A stretch of DNA of 64,000 bases, from contig CAUYUJ010008113.1 of the NCBI GenBank assembly GCA_963575745.1, positions 407,661 to 471,660 of the forward strand, read 5' to 3'. Source of the DNA: Prorocentrum cordatum. Lineage: Eukaryota; Sar; Dinophyceae; Prorocentrales; Prorocentraceae. The position numbers were made by a program, and so were the translations under genes. Positions 50,506 to 60,734 of this stretch are shown one piece after another (within the stretch, counting starts at the first letter, position 1; the number at the start of each line of letters is the position of its first letter). The notes beneath the pieces were generated by a model, which had not been told where the DNA came from, ran no database searches, and saw nothing but the letters and a program-made list of their open reading frames with translations.

Positions 50506-51070
50506 ATGTAGATGTATGGATCTATCGGAGAGAGAGAGAGAGACAAAACGAAACAAATAGACCATGACATCTCTTGTTCCTATCCTTACACTGTCCATCC
50601 CTCGCCTCCGCGACTTCCCTGCTCTCCCCTCCTATCCTCCTTCCCTCGCCTCTTCACCTCCATCCCCCCCTTCTCCAACTCCCACCTGCCCTTTTCCCCC
50701 CCGATCCCCTCCGCTGCTCCCAGTCCCATCCTTGTCAACTCCCCTGCTCTTCCTCCTCTTGGGGAGGAAGGTGAGGATGAGCGGGGAGGACAGGGGTGGG
50801 GGGAAGAGGAAGGGGAGGTTGCGAGGAGGAGGGAAGGAGGCCTGGAAGCTGTAGTAGGTTGTATTAGATCATGGAACACATTCCATCGCAACCAGCAAAA
50901 CTGAAAAACTCACATTGAAGTGAGAGGGAACCCCGAGTCCACGCGGGCTACAAGCACCGCTTCCTGATGATCCTCACACCAATGCAGCCCAGCAGTCTCA
51001 AGCCCGTATGAACCTCCCTCGGCCTCGGGACCCGAACCTTCAGACAACCGCATCGAGCTTGGGGGTGGGG
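50246..51070. other. No recognisable gene; (GA)n and CT/GGA-rich parts
   Basis: (GA)n at 50474-50505 and 50527-50543. 50590-50760 is C/T-rich and 50760-50850 GGA-rich. 50850-51060 is anonymous. Confidence 0.6.
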
Positions 51071-51074
51071 AGCG

Positions 51075-51855
51075 GAGGTTAGGAGGAGGAGGAGGAGGAG
51101 GAGGAGGAGGAGGAGGAGGAGGAGGAGGAGGAGGAGGGGAGGAGGGTTCAGGAGGTTGGGAGGGAGGCTGATCTGGAGAATGTTGGGAGGAGGAGAGGAG
51201 GAGGAGGAGGAAGGAGGAGGAGGCGGAGGAGGAGGAGGAGGGGAGGGGAGGAGGGAAGGAGGAGGAAGAGGAGGAGGAGGAGGAGGAGGAGGGAGGAGGA
51301 GGAGGAGGAGGAGGTGAGCGGAGGAGGGGGGGAGGGGAGGGTGGAGGAGGAGGAGGCGGAGGAGGAGGAGAGGAGGAAGAGGAGGTGGAGGAGAAGGAGG
51401 AGGAGGAGGAGGAGGAGGAGGAGGAGGAGGAGGAGGAGGCGGAGGAGGAGGTGAGGGAGGAGGAGAGGAGGAGGAGGAGGAGGAGGTGGTGGAGGAGGAG
51501 GAGGTAGGAGGAGGGGAGCAGGAGAAAGGAGTTGGGAGGGAGGAGGGAGGAGGAGGAGGTGGTGGAGGAGGAGGAGGAGGAGGAGGAGGAGGAAGAGGAG
51601 GAGGAGGAGGAGGAGGAGGAGGAGGGGGAGGAGGAGGGGGAGGAGGAGGAGGAGGAGGAGGAGGAGGAGGAGGAGGAGGAGGAGGAGCAAGAGGAGGAGG
51701 AAGTTGGGAGGATGAGGGAAGGTTCCGTCTGAACGACCACCCAGCCACCAGGAACCAGGAACCAACAGGAGCAAGAGGAGGCTTGGAGGCGGAGGAGGAG
51801 GAAGAGGAGGAGGAGGAACACGTCCTGAGGATGAGTAGGAAGAGGAGGAGGATGT
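51075..51855 (-). repeat. (TCC)n on the minus strand, ~780 bp, 3' tail of retroelement C
   Basis: On the plus strand a long (AGG)n with GGG, AGT and GCG interruptions and a short non-repeat island at 51715-51775. Read in the sense of element C it begins TCCTCCTCCTCTTCC right after the element's 3' UTR. Ser/Pro/Leu or Gly/Glu frames of up to 350 codons are artefacts. Confidence 0.9.
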
Positions 51856-51933
51856 TCGTTTGAGGTCAACCCCACATCCACCCGAAGTGACGGCAGCGGC
51901 GTGGCGAGGGCAGCGGCGGGGCACAAACGAACC

Positions 51934-52860
51934 CTAAGTATGACACAGCGCGTCGAGGCCAACAAGGACGCCCGCCTTTTTAGTACGGAACCCTCGTTTC
52001 AATGTTGTCCACGGATTGCAATGGCACGCGCCCTGGTCTGGCTTGCAAGGCTTAACCAAGCCCGCCAGCCAGGCACCTGAAGTCACGTAGTTACAGAGCT
52101 GGCAGACACACGCACACACACAAGAACCGTCGGAGCACTCTATGACCACATAACGGTGCCCGAGCTCACGGAGGGCCGCGGGCTGCACGCTGAAAGAAAG
52201 GGAGCAGGATCCGCCTGGTGGCAAACGAAGCGAGTTCTCCCTCCCCCCCTCAAGCAAGCAACGCGCTGCCAACAACTGCGCGCCCAGTGCCACCTGTTGG
52301 GGGCGGTCGGCGCCTGCGGAAGCGCAGGCGGGGCAACAATACGCTGGACGTGTGGACCCATGCCCAGGCGAGGCCAACGCGGGAGCAGCTGGACAACAAG
52401 GCGCCCTACCGCCCTGGCTACCACCAGATGCCTGTCCACCTCATCAGCCTCAGACAGACTTTTTTGGCTGCTTTCAGCGTTTGGCCTACATATTAGTTAG
52501 CACCTGGCTAGGATCCTGTCTCCTTGGACTCCACTGCAGGCACTTTGCCTTGTAGCAACCGTTGGGGAGCTCGCTTGCCATGCACGGCCGGTCGCCCTCA
52601 CAACTATTAAGAAACTTCCTCGCGCCTTTCTGTGCGTAAGATCCACAGTTCAAACATATTAGAATGCCGAGTCTCTGGTGGACACCAGTCGCATGTGTAG
52701 CGTGCCACATTCGGCCGTGAAAACTAGGGGGCCCTGACGGTGTCAAGATGGCATCTCTCTTGAGGCCCTTGTTGCACGGGGCGTCGAAGAATCTCTCCAC
52801 CTCTCCGCGGCGCTGACCCTCCACATTTCGTGCATCTAACTCTGGAGTCAGACAACGAAA
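51934..52860 (-). pseudogene. Retroelement C C-terminal zinc-like segments (two)
   Basis: HATGVHQRLGILICLNCGSY then AQKGARKFLNSCEG (about 52700-52590) closely fits 'H.L...G.L.WCxxCGxYA.....L..xC.G'. CVCQLCNYVTSGAWLAGLVK then PCKPDQG (about 52110-52030) fits the same motif less well. Either the protein carried two such motifs or an internal duplication occurred. The last frame ends at 51934. Confidence 0.6.
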
Positions 52861-52939
52861 ATACGCACTCCATGATGAGCTGCAAACTGCAGCTCCTCTC
52901 TTTCTTTTGCTTAGCGCTGGCAGCGTCGCTCCTGCAGGG

Positions 52940-53509
52940 CACGTGCTTAGGAAGTGTTTCCATCGCGTTGCAGGGAACTCTGGCTAGATGCTTCCTGACT
53001 GCAAACCCGACCGCCGTATACACTTCAATCCTACATCTATCTGCATCTGAAACGCGCAGCTCCTGGGCCAAGATCTCTGCAATATCGTCGGCCACCGCGC
53101 CCGCGAAATACACGCGCTGATCAAACCTTCATCTCCGCTGCCTCCTCAATTTTGAAAAGACTCTCGATTTTGATCGCCGGATTTTACGGGTCGGGTCCTC
53201 GGAAAGCGCGGCCCGAAAACGTCTCCAAATGTCGGCGCGGGTCTCGGGGGGCCTGCCCCGTCGCACCTTGCCGACGCCCCGCGTGACATAAGCCGACTCA
53301 GCGACAAAGACTGCATTCGCGAGCGGGGGAATGGTGGCTGCAAGCTCTACTACAGCCGTGGCTTCACCACGGTTGACAGACTGACCCCCCCCCCGCAAAT
53401 TTCGTCTTTGCAAGTTCGCCATGCGACGTTGTAGCTCCCATCCTCTCGGCAACCGCCTAGGGTTACCTAGGATCCGGATCCGCGCCGCCGCCGGCGTCGC
53501 CCCCTCCAA
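52940..53509 (-). pseudogene. Retroelement C RNase H domain remnant
   Basis: Frame 53509-53129 has TAVVELAATIPPLANAVFVA then ESAYVTRGVGKVRRGRPPET and RADIWRRFRAAL, the 'AELxAxxxAL ... xDxxYVxxG ... NADLWRRF' order. Beyond a frame change, VYFAGAVADDIAEILAQELR (about 53110-53050) is the 'GNxxADxxA' helix. The YVTRG strand has Glu-Ser before it rather than the expected Asp. Not expected to be active. Confidence 0.7.
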
Positions 53510-53689
53510 AAATCACCCCTTGTGCGCAAAAATCTGACCAATAACAGAACTGATGGCTGCCTGAGGGGGCTCTGGGACATTCGCCCAAGTGGGGGGCACT
53601 AGACCTCGGATCCAAAGGCAAGGTCACGCGTCTGCTTCTGCTTTGGCTTTATGAATTAGATTACTCGAAACTGTTTGAAACGCCACGTT

Positions 53690-53800
53690 CGCAAGGCACT
53701 CCCAGCATTTTTGCTTGTGCGTCTCTGGAGCTGACCCCGCAACGCTGACAAGTTGGGCCATCTATCATTCCGCACCACATTCATAGAGTCGATACGTGGC
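53690..53800 (-). pseudogene. Retroelement C zinc motif before RNase H
   Basis: GPTCQRCGVSS in one frame and APETHKQKCWECLANVA in the next join to a CxxCGxxxxxETHxxxCxxC pattern. This is the zinc motif (CxxCG...DTxxHRxxxCP) between RT and RNase H in these elements. A single-base frame change splits it. Confidence 0.55.
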
Positions 53801-54170
53801 GCCTGCCAAGACGCGCTGCAGCTTCCCTTTCCAATGGAAGTTGCCTCTATTAGCTGCTGTCTTGCACTGCCTACGGGGGGCTGCCATGTCCGGCGCTGCT
53901 TGCAGGCCCTCTCGCATCCGGGAGTTGCGAGCAGCTCCCGTCCAGAGCTTCCTACTTATGCTGTCCGCAACGCCAGGGAAAAACAGCTTGGTGTCCACGG
54001 GGCCTCGGCTTAAAGGGGCGCCGGGGCCTCGAAGGTTTCGCCGATTTTACTACGACGCCGGCACGGCCCCTCAGGGCCCCATTTTCAATCAAGCACCGTG
54101 CATATTGTTGCCGCCGTTGGGGGACTGGCCTTCCTCCAGCGGGCATCGGGGCTGGCCTTCCTGAGCCCGT

Positions 54171-55745
54171 TCAGACCCTCCCCCTGGCAGCGTTGCGCCC
54201 TCTCTGGCTGCGTTCTGAACTCCCCGAAGGTTCCGAACCACATCGGGACTGCATCGAAAACTGCTGTGAAAGCTGGGTCTTTCTGGCAATATTCGAAAGC
54301 AAGCATGGCGGCGAAGCATCGGTCATTCTTCTTCCCACTAAGAAGTCGGCCAGAGATCTCCTCCACTCGATAAGGGCGCCGGGAGCTGCACCGCGCGCCT
54401 GGGCCGAGCAAAGGAGACTGCGAAAGCCGAAACCGAAACCATTGTTGTTGGACAACTTCCTGCGTTTCCTAACGCCCTTCGCAAATCTGGATACTCTGCT
54501 GATCTTAAAACATGCTGCTACACGTCTGGCTGCTTTGGCCATCTTGAGGCTGCTCTACCCCTGTCTCGTCCAAGGTCTGGCGCGCGAGATTTGACCTGGC
54601 TGTTGATACCTGCGTCTGCAAACAAGTTGCCCAAGTGCTGGGCGGCCTGGGGGCAGGATGAAATGGCGCGAAACTTTGCGAGCCATCTTCAGCTCTACAT
54701 TGGTTAAATCCTGAAACAGCTGCTTGCCCGCTTCGAACAGAATGTTGACTAACATCTACCTCGGTCCCTCGCGCCTCTGGGCTATATCACCCACCCAGGT
54801 GGCCAGGGAAGGAGAGGGGGGGCGAGCTTATGGCCAGACCCCCGCGCGCAAATTTGATCGGGCATCTTCCCGGGTCTACAGCGCCTGAAGATCCTGGGAT
54901 GAGCGAGAAGATCGGCTGCATCGCATCGGAAAAGCAACCTTCCTCACGAAGGAATCTGGCTGACATGTGCATTTCAGCGCTAAATTAATTGCGGGAAAGC
55001 CTAGCCTCATGGATCTGTCTGAAACCCTCAACGTCCCAGAGAAGACTGGCGTGAATGAACTCTGGTGTCGGTGACTGCTCTGCAATCCCATCCTGGAGCG
55101 CTCGCCACAATGCAACTCTCAATGCGGACGAACCTGCTATGGCTGCGTTCTATTGGCCCGCCTTCCCTCTACACGATGACGCGCGCTCGCAATGCCTAAA
55201 TCTGCCCCGTAGCCTCTGGGGCCGCGGAGGGGGCCCTATGGCCCGGTCCGCTTCTCTGTTTGTGACTGCAACGTAACTTAAACCGGCGTGAGCTGCCGGG
55301 GCAAGCTTGCTCTGGCCTCTGCCCTGCTGGTGGCGAAAACATCAAATCTCGTTTGTATGCCTGGTCAACTCCGGTGGCTCTGTTAGGCGTGCGTGCGATT
55401 ACTTGTTTGACGTGGAGGGGGCCCAACTTGGGAAGAGGGTCTTGGATGGCACGACGCTGCGCATCTCGCCGCCAAGTCACCGCCCTCGGGTCACAGGCAC
55501 GAGCAGCCCCCCCTTCGCACCCCAGACCCCCCCTTTTAAGTTGTATGCGGCTTCGGGCGCCTGGCGCGGCGGCGCCTCCTGACCTGACCTCCCCCGCGAA
55601 ACCACTCTCTGGCCTGGCCATCCTGCGCTGGCCCTCGCCGCCGGACATGGCCTGCCTCAGAAACTCACTCCTTGAACTCAGCTGGTTCATGTTCTGCTGT
55701 GCTCTATGCGCGCGCGTCGCGCTGTGTCGCGATTCCACTGTGAAA
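54171..55745 (-). pseudogene. Retroelement C reverse transcriptase, interrupted
   Basis: Near 55420-55340 KQVIARTPNRATGVDQAYKR matches the RT N-terminal 'FxxxTGxGxDxxxPR' segment. In another frame SSALRVALWRALQDGIAEQS then FIHASLLWDVEGFRQIHEAR (about 55130-54995) is the 'RGNSALRxA' segment and motif A with Asp kept. An in-frame stop follows within about five codons. Motif C is not recognisable. Frame 54542-54171 gives a basic stretch (KGVRKRRKLSNN) and ARGAAPGALIEWRRSLADF at the thumb position. The element has lost its RT core. Confidence 0.65.
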
Positions 55746-56474
55746 CTAAAAGAACTCCGAATCCGCAGCCTGGTCAAGGTTCGCAAGTCCCCCCCTCCGC
55801 ACCCTCCAGAGGCGAGTCGACAGAGGCATAAGGGAAGGGGCGGGTAGGTGACTGGCAAGTTCCTTGATCCTGGCCATCAGCGATTCGAATAGATTCTCTC
55901 TCCTTGGCACGCAACTGCTTAGCTCATCCAAGAGGAGAGCAACCGTCGCCCAGCAATGAGCAACTGGAAATGATGCCGAGACAAGGGCGGCGCCCTGGGC
56001 TTCTGGCGTAAACGCAAACTTCCCGGCCAATCCCCCGCCGCGAAACTCCGTGCGCTTCTGGGGGAGAACTGAATGCACAAGGATGAACAACTCCTCCATG
56101 ATGGAGATCCAGCGCTCAAATTCGGCGCCACTCTCTGAGGCCCCGCGATCGTCAACCTGAAACGCTTGCGACTCCCTGGTGTAGTCTGGGGGCTGCGCAT
56201 CCCTACTTCCAGGTTTGGCTGCAAGTCTGCCGCGCCACAACTCATTTAGCTGGTATGGCGTAAGCCCATGGTGTGAACGCTTCGAAACGCTACTCTCACT
56301 ACTAGGCTGGGGTCCCCGAGGATCTGCCGCAACGCCCTCCCCCCGAACACCCCCAAGGCCCTTCCTGGCGCAGATCCAAAGGCAGAGGTGCCCCAGCACT
56401 GGGGGCCCCTTGCAAGACGTCCTACGCCTACGTCGCTCAGCATGAGCGGGCTTACGATGTCTGGCGTTTTGCAA
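55746..56474 (-). pseudogene. Retroelement C linker between endonuclease and RT
   Basis: An open frame of 242 codons. EFERWISIMEELFILVHSVL matches the 'WxxWxxxxExxL' segment and RTEFRGGGLAGKFAF the 'YxGRGxGPxF' segment. AHCWATVALLLDELSSCVPR and ENLFESLMARIKELASHLPA follow, matching the paired helices before the RT. Part of the normal polyprotein of this family. It ends close to the frame change into the RT. Confidence 0.65.
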
Positions 56475-56599
56475 ATCATTCCGGGGGTGGGCCTTCTCGG
56501 CCGCTTTCCTGGATCGCTCGCCGCTTGGGCCCCCGCGCTTCTGGGCATGCGGGGCTGAGTGAAAAGTCTGGGCACCTGCAAAACTCTGCGCAAAGCCTC

Positions 56600-57380
56600 C
56601 GCCATGCTGAGCTTGAGTTTGACCTTCAGACCGCAGTGCCCCCCCCCCCCCCCCCTCCCCCGAAAACTGGGCAAGGATCCGCTACTTCTTCTGGAATCAA
56701 GCGCCCCGCCGACTTCGAGGGCACTAAAGAACTGATCATTCGACGCGGCTTCACTGCGCGCGCATATGTAACATTGTGCGCAACGCGACTCTCGCCTGAA
56801 ACAAGATGCGACCATCCGCTCACCTCGAGCTCCTCTGGCTCGCAGGTCTAACCACCCATCGCAATCCGCGGGGCGCGCAATGACTGCAGCCGCGCCCCCA
56901 TGCGGGCCAAAACGTGAGAGTTCACTGGCCTGCGACCGATGCCCGCGGTGAGATATATGCCCAACACGCTGAGCGTCTGGCCTGCCATCTTCGCCTGGAA
57001 CCCTGCAGAATCGAGGAAGCCCACTCCGCCGTCTACTATATTCTGAGACTTGTTCAAATCACGGAGCCCAAGCGTGGCCTGCGGATCTCGCGCCACATGC
57101 CTGAACGACTCGAACTGATACATCTTCTTGCAGCCTGCTGCTGCATCTCCTGGTCTGCCATTCTTCTTGCTGGCTCTGCTTAGCGCCAACGCTGGTTTAA
57201 TTTCTGCATGCGCCCGCGCCGCCAGGTGCTCAGTTGCTTCGTCTGGGCGAGCGTGGACTTCAAGTAACACGTAGAAATCATGCTGCTTTACCTTCAAGAG
57301 GTCCTTCGCTGTCGGGCCAAACTTGGACAAGTTGCGCATGTGCAGCGCATATCCCGTGCCCTCGCTGGTGTCCCTCTGGC
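56600..57380 (-). pseudogene. Retroelement C APE-type endonuclease remnant
   Basis: In the frame 57690-56848 the conserved start is GTGYALHMRNLSKFGPTAKD then LKVKQHDFYVLLEVHARPDE (about 57360-57245), the 'NxxSWxxxxxxLxxxxxDVxxLQEHR' block. GFQAKMAGQTLSVLGIYLTA and LARMGARLQSLRAPRIAMGG (about 56880-56850) follow, matching 'LxxLxxxLxxLxxPWxxGGDxN'. Here the frame breaks and the GDFN box is lost. From 56815 another frame has SNDQFFSALEVGGALDSR, the 'xDFFVVSxxLA' strand. Key catalytic boxes are degraded. Confidence 0.75.
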
Positions 57381-58480
57381 TAGGGACGCCGCTGTACTGC
57401 GCGTCGTAGTCGGCTGATCTCCTGCTCCGCTTCCTCCTGCATCGTCTGCTTCTTGGCCTCGACCTCTGCTGCTGGGGCGGCCTGCTGGCTCGCGGGGCCC
57501 CTGGGCCCCCGGCGATAGCGGCGCCCCCCCCCGCCCCCGCCCGCGGCGGCGGGCGCTCGACCCCCCGCGGAGGCGGCGCTCGCCGGTGGGGGAGCGGCGG
57601 CATCAGCGGCTCCACTCCCAGCAGCTGGTCTCTGGCCAGCAGGAGGTGCAGGCGCATCATCACCATGATTAGTCTTGCGCTTCGGCGCACTCCCGGCCGC
57701 TGCCCCTGCCGTCTTCCTGGACAGCCTCAAGTTGGGCCTTGCGGCCTCCAATGGCTTCGCGCGCCCATCTCTGCAGCAGTTCATTGCCCGCGGCCGATCG
57801 CCCCTCGACAATGACTTTGTACTTAAGTCCATCGAGCAACTTGCCGATAGAGAACTGCAGCTTGACTCCCTCCTCGATTGCCTGGCCAACGTCGAAGACT
57901 GGCGCGTGCCTTCCATATTCTTCCTCTGCTGGAATTTCTCCTCCCCTGCCTGAGCGAGCTCAGCCGTTGCTGCCTGCAGCGCCTCCGGCGCCTGCGCGTG
58001 CCCCATATTTCTCCGTGCCCAGAGCGCGCGCGCTTTCTTCAGAGCCTTTGTCGCTCTGCCCACGCGAGTGCTTGCCTTCTGCAACTGCTCCGCTGGGCGC
58101 GCTGCTTGGATATCGGGGCGCCGGGCTTCCACCGCCTGAAGCAGCTCCTGGGCATTATTGCTGGCGCTCGGGCCCTTGTTGCCTCCCATGGCCGCACGCA
58201 GAGCAGCCTGGAGGTAGGGGCCCTTGTCCTGCAGGGAGCTGCCATTCGTGATCCTCTGCTGACCGCGCCATCCGCCCCCCCCCCCCCCCCCCCCCCCGAC
58301 CGGGGGCGGCCTGGCGTCGCTCCGCAGAGGCCTGTGTGGTCCACCTTCTCGAGTCCGTCATGATGCACGAAGCGTGGGCACTCCGTGCAATGGACCTTCA
58401 AGCGAAATGGCCGACGGCTTGCGCGGGGTACAATGATGCCGCCACCTTGGCCGACGCGTCTGCCCACGCGTTGCCTCGCG
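57380..58480 (-). pseudogene. Retroelement C ORF1-like region
   Basis: Near 58390 one frame reads FHCTECPRFVHHDGLEKVDH then TGLCG, a CxxC...CG cluster at the place of the ORF1 zinc-like motif of element D. From 58189 an open frame of 269 codons follows. It has an Ala/Gln/Lys-rich helical part (STRVGRATKALKKARALWAR), a Pro/Ala/Gly-rich linker, and a second helical part (AEVEAKKQTMQEEAEQEISR) ending at 57380. The layout matches ORF1 of element D. A C run at 58276-58298 makes the frame between the two parts uncertain. Confidence 0.55.
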
Positions 58481-58565
58481 CCAAATAACGGCCCCAAACG
58501 TCAGTGGCCTGATCCGCGTCGAGATGAGCTCGAGCCTTGATTAACTGCGTTGAGCCCCGCGACCC
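58398..58565 (-). pseudogene. RNase H C-terminal fragment directly upstream of retroelement C ORF1
   Basis: The end of the minus frame 59216-58398 reads STQLIKARAHLDADQATDVW then GRYLARGNAWADASAKVAAS. This is the 'xVKAHxxxxDxxxGxxxxxxxxGNxxADxxAK' end of RNase H. The rest of that frame is Ser/Ala-rich and antisense to the KH coding sequence. Because RNase H should be at the 3' end of an element, this is probably the 3' remnant of another copy lying head-to-tail with element C. Confidence 0.6.
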
Positions 58566-59265
58566 GAACACGCGGCGGGATCTGAATCGGGTGAGGCCAC
58601 AAGGCCCCCCCGTGGCCTTCGGACAAGCTTCGGGGCATAGACGTGACGCAGCCTCGGCGCCCGCCTGGGAGCCTGGGGCCCGCCGCGCCAGGACCCCCAT
58701 CCTCACGGAGGTGGCCGAAAACACTTTCCCGTGGCGCGACAGCATCCTCGGGGAGCAGGGCAACCACGCAGAATTCATCAAGTCGGAGACGGGCGTGTGC
58801 ATGAGGCTCGCCGACGGCCGCGACGAGATCCCCACGCTGCTTCTCGCGGCCCCGCCTGCGGCAGGCGCAGTCGGCCTCGCCGCTGCGGCGCAGATGTGCG
58901 CGGAAGTCCTGCTTGACCTCCATGCGGATGCCGCGGTCGACGACAACAGCTTCGAGGATGCGGCGGCAACGTGCGAGGCCTTCCTCGCGCATATCTCAGC
59001 GGACGCAGCGGCGCGGAGGCCAGAGTCTCCACCCGCGACCAAGGGCGCGCTGGCGCAAAGTTGGCATGAAGAGATCGGGAAAAAGCTGGGGGAGGTAACG
59101 AAGCCACCCGAGGAACACACGAATGCGGAAGAGGACGCTGCCATGATAGCCATGCCCGCCAACCACGAGAGGGAGCATCTCGCCACAGCGCTCTGCGAGT
59201 ACAGCGACGACGACAAGACAACATGGCCACCTCATACTCGGGCTGAACGGGCTCACGGAGCGTGA
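58537..59265 (+). CDS. KH-domain protein, partial coding sequence
   Basis: KH domains bind single-stranded RNA through a GxxG loop. This frame (242 codons, stop TGA at 59263-59265) has a KH-like segment at residues 56-131. LTEVAENTFPWRDSILGEQG has the loop as GEQG. NHAEFIKSETGVCMRLADGR gives helix and strand. LAAAAQMCAEVLLDLHADAA is the last helix. The 'FPxRxxILGEQGxHxxxIxxETGxxxRLxG' form is typical of KH proteins abundant in dinoflagellates. No certain start is visible; the first 50 residues are of unclear origin and antisense to an RNase H fragment. It may be one exon. In-frame codons continue past the TGA to 59421. Confidence 0.6.
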   Translation: MINCVEPRDPNTRRDLNRVRPQGPPVAFGQASGHRRDAASAPAWEPGARRARTPILTEVAENTFPWRDSILGEQGNHAEFIKSETGVCMRLADGRDEIPTLLLAAPPAAGAVGLAAAAQMCAEVLLDLHADAAVDDNSFEDAAATCEAFLAHISADAAARRPESPPATKGALAQSWHEEIGKKLGEVTKPPEEHTNAEEDAAMIAMPANHEREHLATALCEYSDDDKTTWPPHTRAERAHGA

Positions 59266-59830
59266 ACAGGCACAGCTAAAAGGTGCACGCCTGGGCAGCG
59301 ACTCTACGTGAACCGCCACAAGGAAGAGTACCCCGCCATGGAGCTTGGCACCAGACCGTGGCACTATGCGATCGTTGACACAATGGCCCAACCCGCCAGC
59401 TGCGGGACAACAGCACGCTGAATGTCGCGTTGCCGCAACCCGGCCCAGCCGCAGGACAGGCGCGCAGCCGTCGACACGATGCGGCGGTCGCGGCGCGGCA
59501 GCCCCCAGCGGCGGCCGAGTGGCCACCCACAGGTTCTGCCCGCGCCCTGTGGTCGCAGCCTTTGGTGGGGGCTGCGTGGCCCAGCCCGCACGGCCTCGGG
59601 GGAGGAGGGATGCCCCCACCTCCCCGAGCTGCCCCTGGCCCCGGGAAGGACGGGTGGCCCCCGCCTCCCAGAGGGTGCTGCCCTTGCTGCTGCCGGCCCT
59701 TCCTTCTCGGTGTTTTTCATGAGGCGGGGGTCGGCGGGGTGCTGTCGCCTCGACTCGCTCGTCGTGGAGCGCGGGCGCGCGCCGAGGGACACTGCGAGGA
59801 TCTTCCTCCATTGAGTGGACGCAGCAGCAG
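59266..59830 (+). other. Possible 3' part of the KH gene: Pro/Gly-rich coding
   Basis: After the TGA the same frame continues KRCTPGQRLYVNRHKEEYPA and MELGTRPWHYAIVDTMAQPA to a stop at 59419-59421. From 59430 another frame reads Gln/Ala/Pro-rich with GGGGMPPPPRAAPGPGKDGW (about 59600-59655), the kind of Pro/Gly-rich tail common in such RNA-binding proteins. Whether these are joined by splicing or are decay cannot be told. The frame switch argues against one continuous CDS. Confidence 0.35.
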
Positions 59831-59832
59831 GA

Positions 59833-60052
59833 GGTTAAGAGGAGGAGGTTAGGAGGAGGAGGAGGAGGAGGAGGAGGAGGAGGAGGAGGAGGAGGACGAA
59901 GGAGGAGGACGAGGAGCATGAGGAGGAGGAGGAAGAGGAGGAGGGGGAAAAGGAGGAGGAGGAGGAGGAGGAGGAAGAGGAGGAAAAGGAGCATGAGGAG
60001 GAGCAGGAGGAGGAGGAGCAGAAGGAGGAGGAGGAGGAGGCGGAGGAGGACA
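59833..60052. repeat. (AGG)n microsatellite
   Basis: AGG with GAAG, GACG and GCAT interruptions over about 220 bases. Confidence 0.95.
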
Positions 60053-60734
60053 AAAGCCACATGCACTCGCGTCATGTAGGTCCGCTCAGCGTCAAAAAGG
60101 TGGAGGAGAAGGAGGAGGGGGAGGACGACGACGAGGAGGCGGCGGAGGCTAGGTGGCGGCGTGGGGGACGGACGGGGGGCCCGTGCGCCGAGCGCCTGCG
60201 CCCCCCGGGCTTCGCAAAGGCCCACTGCACGGACAGCTTCTGCTCCAGGAGCACCTGCGGCCCGGCCGCGCCGCCCCCACCCCCGGGCAGAACCGTGGGC
60301 CCCGTGCGCGGGCTCTCCGCGCGCGGCCCCCCCGGGCGGCGCCCCTGCCGCGCGGAGGCCCGCCGAGCGCGCCGCCGCCGCGCGGGAGCGAGGCGTGCCG
60401 AGCGCGCGGACCACTGCGGCCCGAGTCGCTTGTCGCTTTCCAGGGCCAGAGCTGAACAGTGCTCTTCGTTGTCGTTTTGGCTTCGTGTTCCTTCGCCCTG
60501 CCTTCGTCCTGCCCTTGCTGCGGAACGAGAGCAACACGAGCACGGTCCGTCCCATGGCACGTGGAGGGCCCTCGAGGCCCAGGAGACTGCCCACACCCTC
60601 CGGGGCCCAGTTCCCTCAGGGCCCCCTTCCTCCATGGCGTTCCCTGGCTGGGTCTCCGCCCAGCATTGGTCCCTGGATCCCTGCACGCCTCGGCCAGAGG
60701 CGACGCGGAGCGCGGCACGGACAGGGGAACCACC
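60053..60734. other. GC-rich anonymous sequence
   Basis: Open frames of 200-310 codons exist on both strands because stops are rare at this GC content. None has recognisable motifs and the three frames per strand compete. No gene call. Confidence 0.55.

Larger units (their letters stand above)
51934..58480 (-). mobile_element. Retroelement C: near full-length degenerate LINE-like element, - strand
   Basis: On the minus strand it carries ORF1 (58480-57380), an endonuclease (57370-56600), a linker (56180-55760), the RT (55700-54200), a CxxCG...H..C zinc motif (about 53760-53690), RNase H (53509-52960) and two C-terminal zinc-like segments (about 52640 and 52090). A 3' UTR of about 80 bases and a long (TCC)n tail follow. 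Frames change repeatedly and stops interrupt the RT. The 3' UTR end matches that of retroelement A. Confidence 0.85.

Noticed and set aside
50910-51965. 351-codon Ser/Pro-rich frame on the minus strand, with matching Gly/Glu-rich frames on the plus strand
   Set aside because: Product of the (AGG)n array. Frame length reflects absence of stop triplets in the repeat.
58996-60594. 532-codon minus-strand frame
   Set aside because: It joins the antisense of the KH sequence with Leu-rich translation of an (AGG)n array. No motif supports it.
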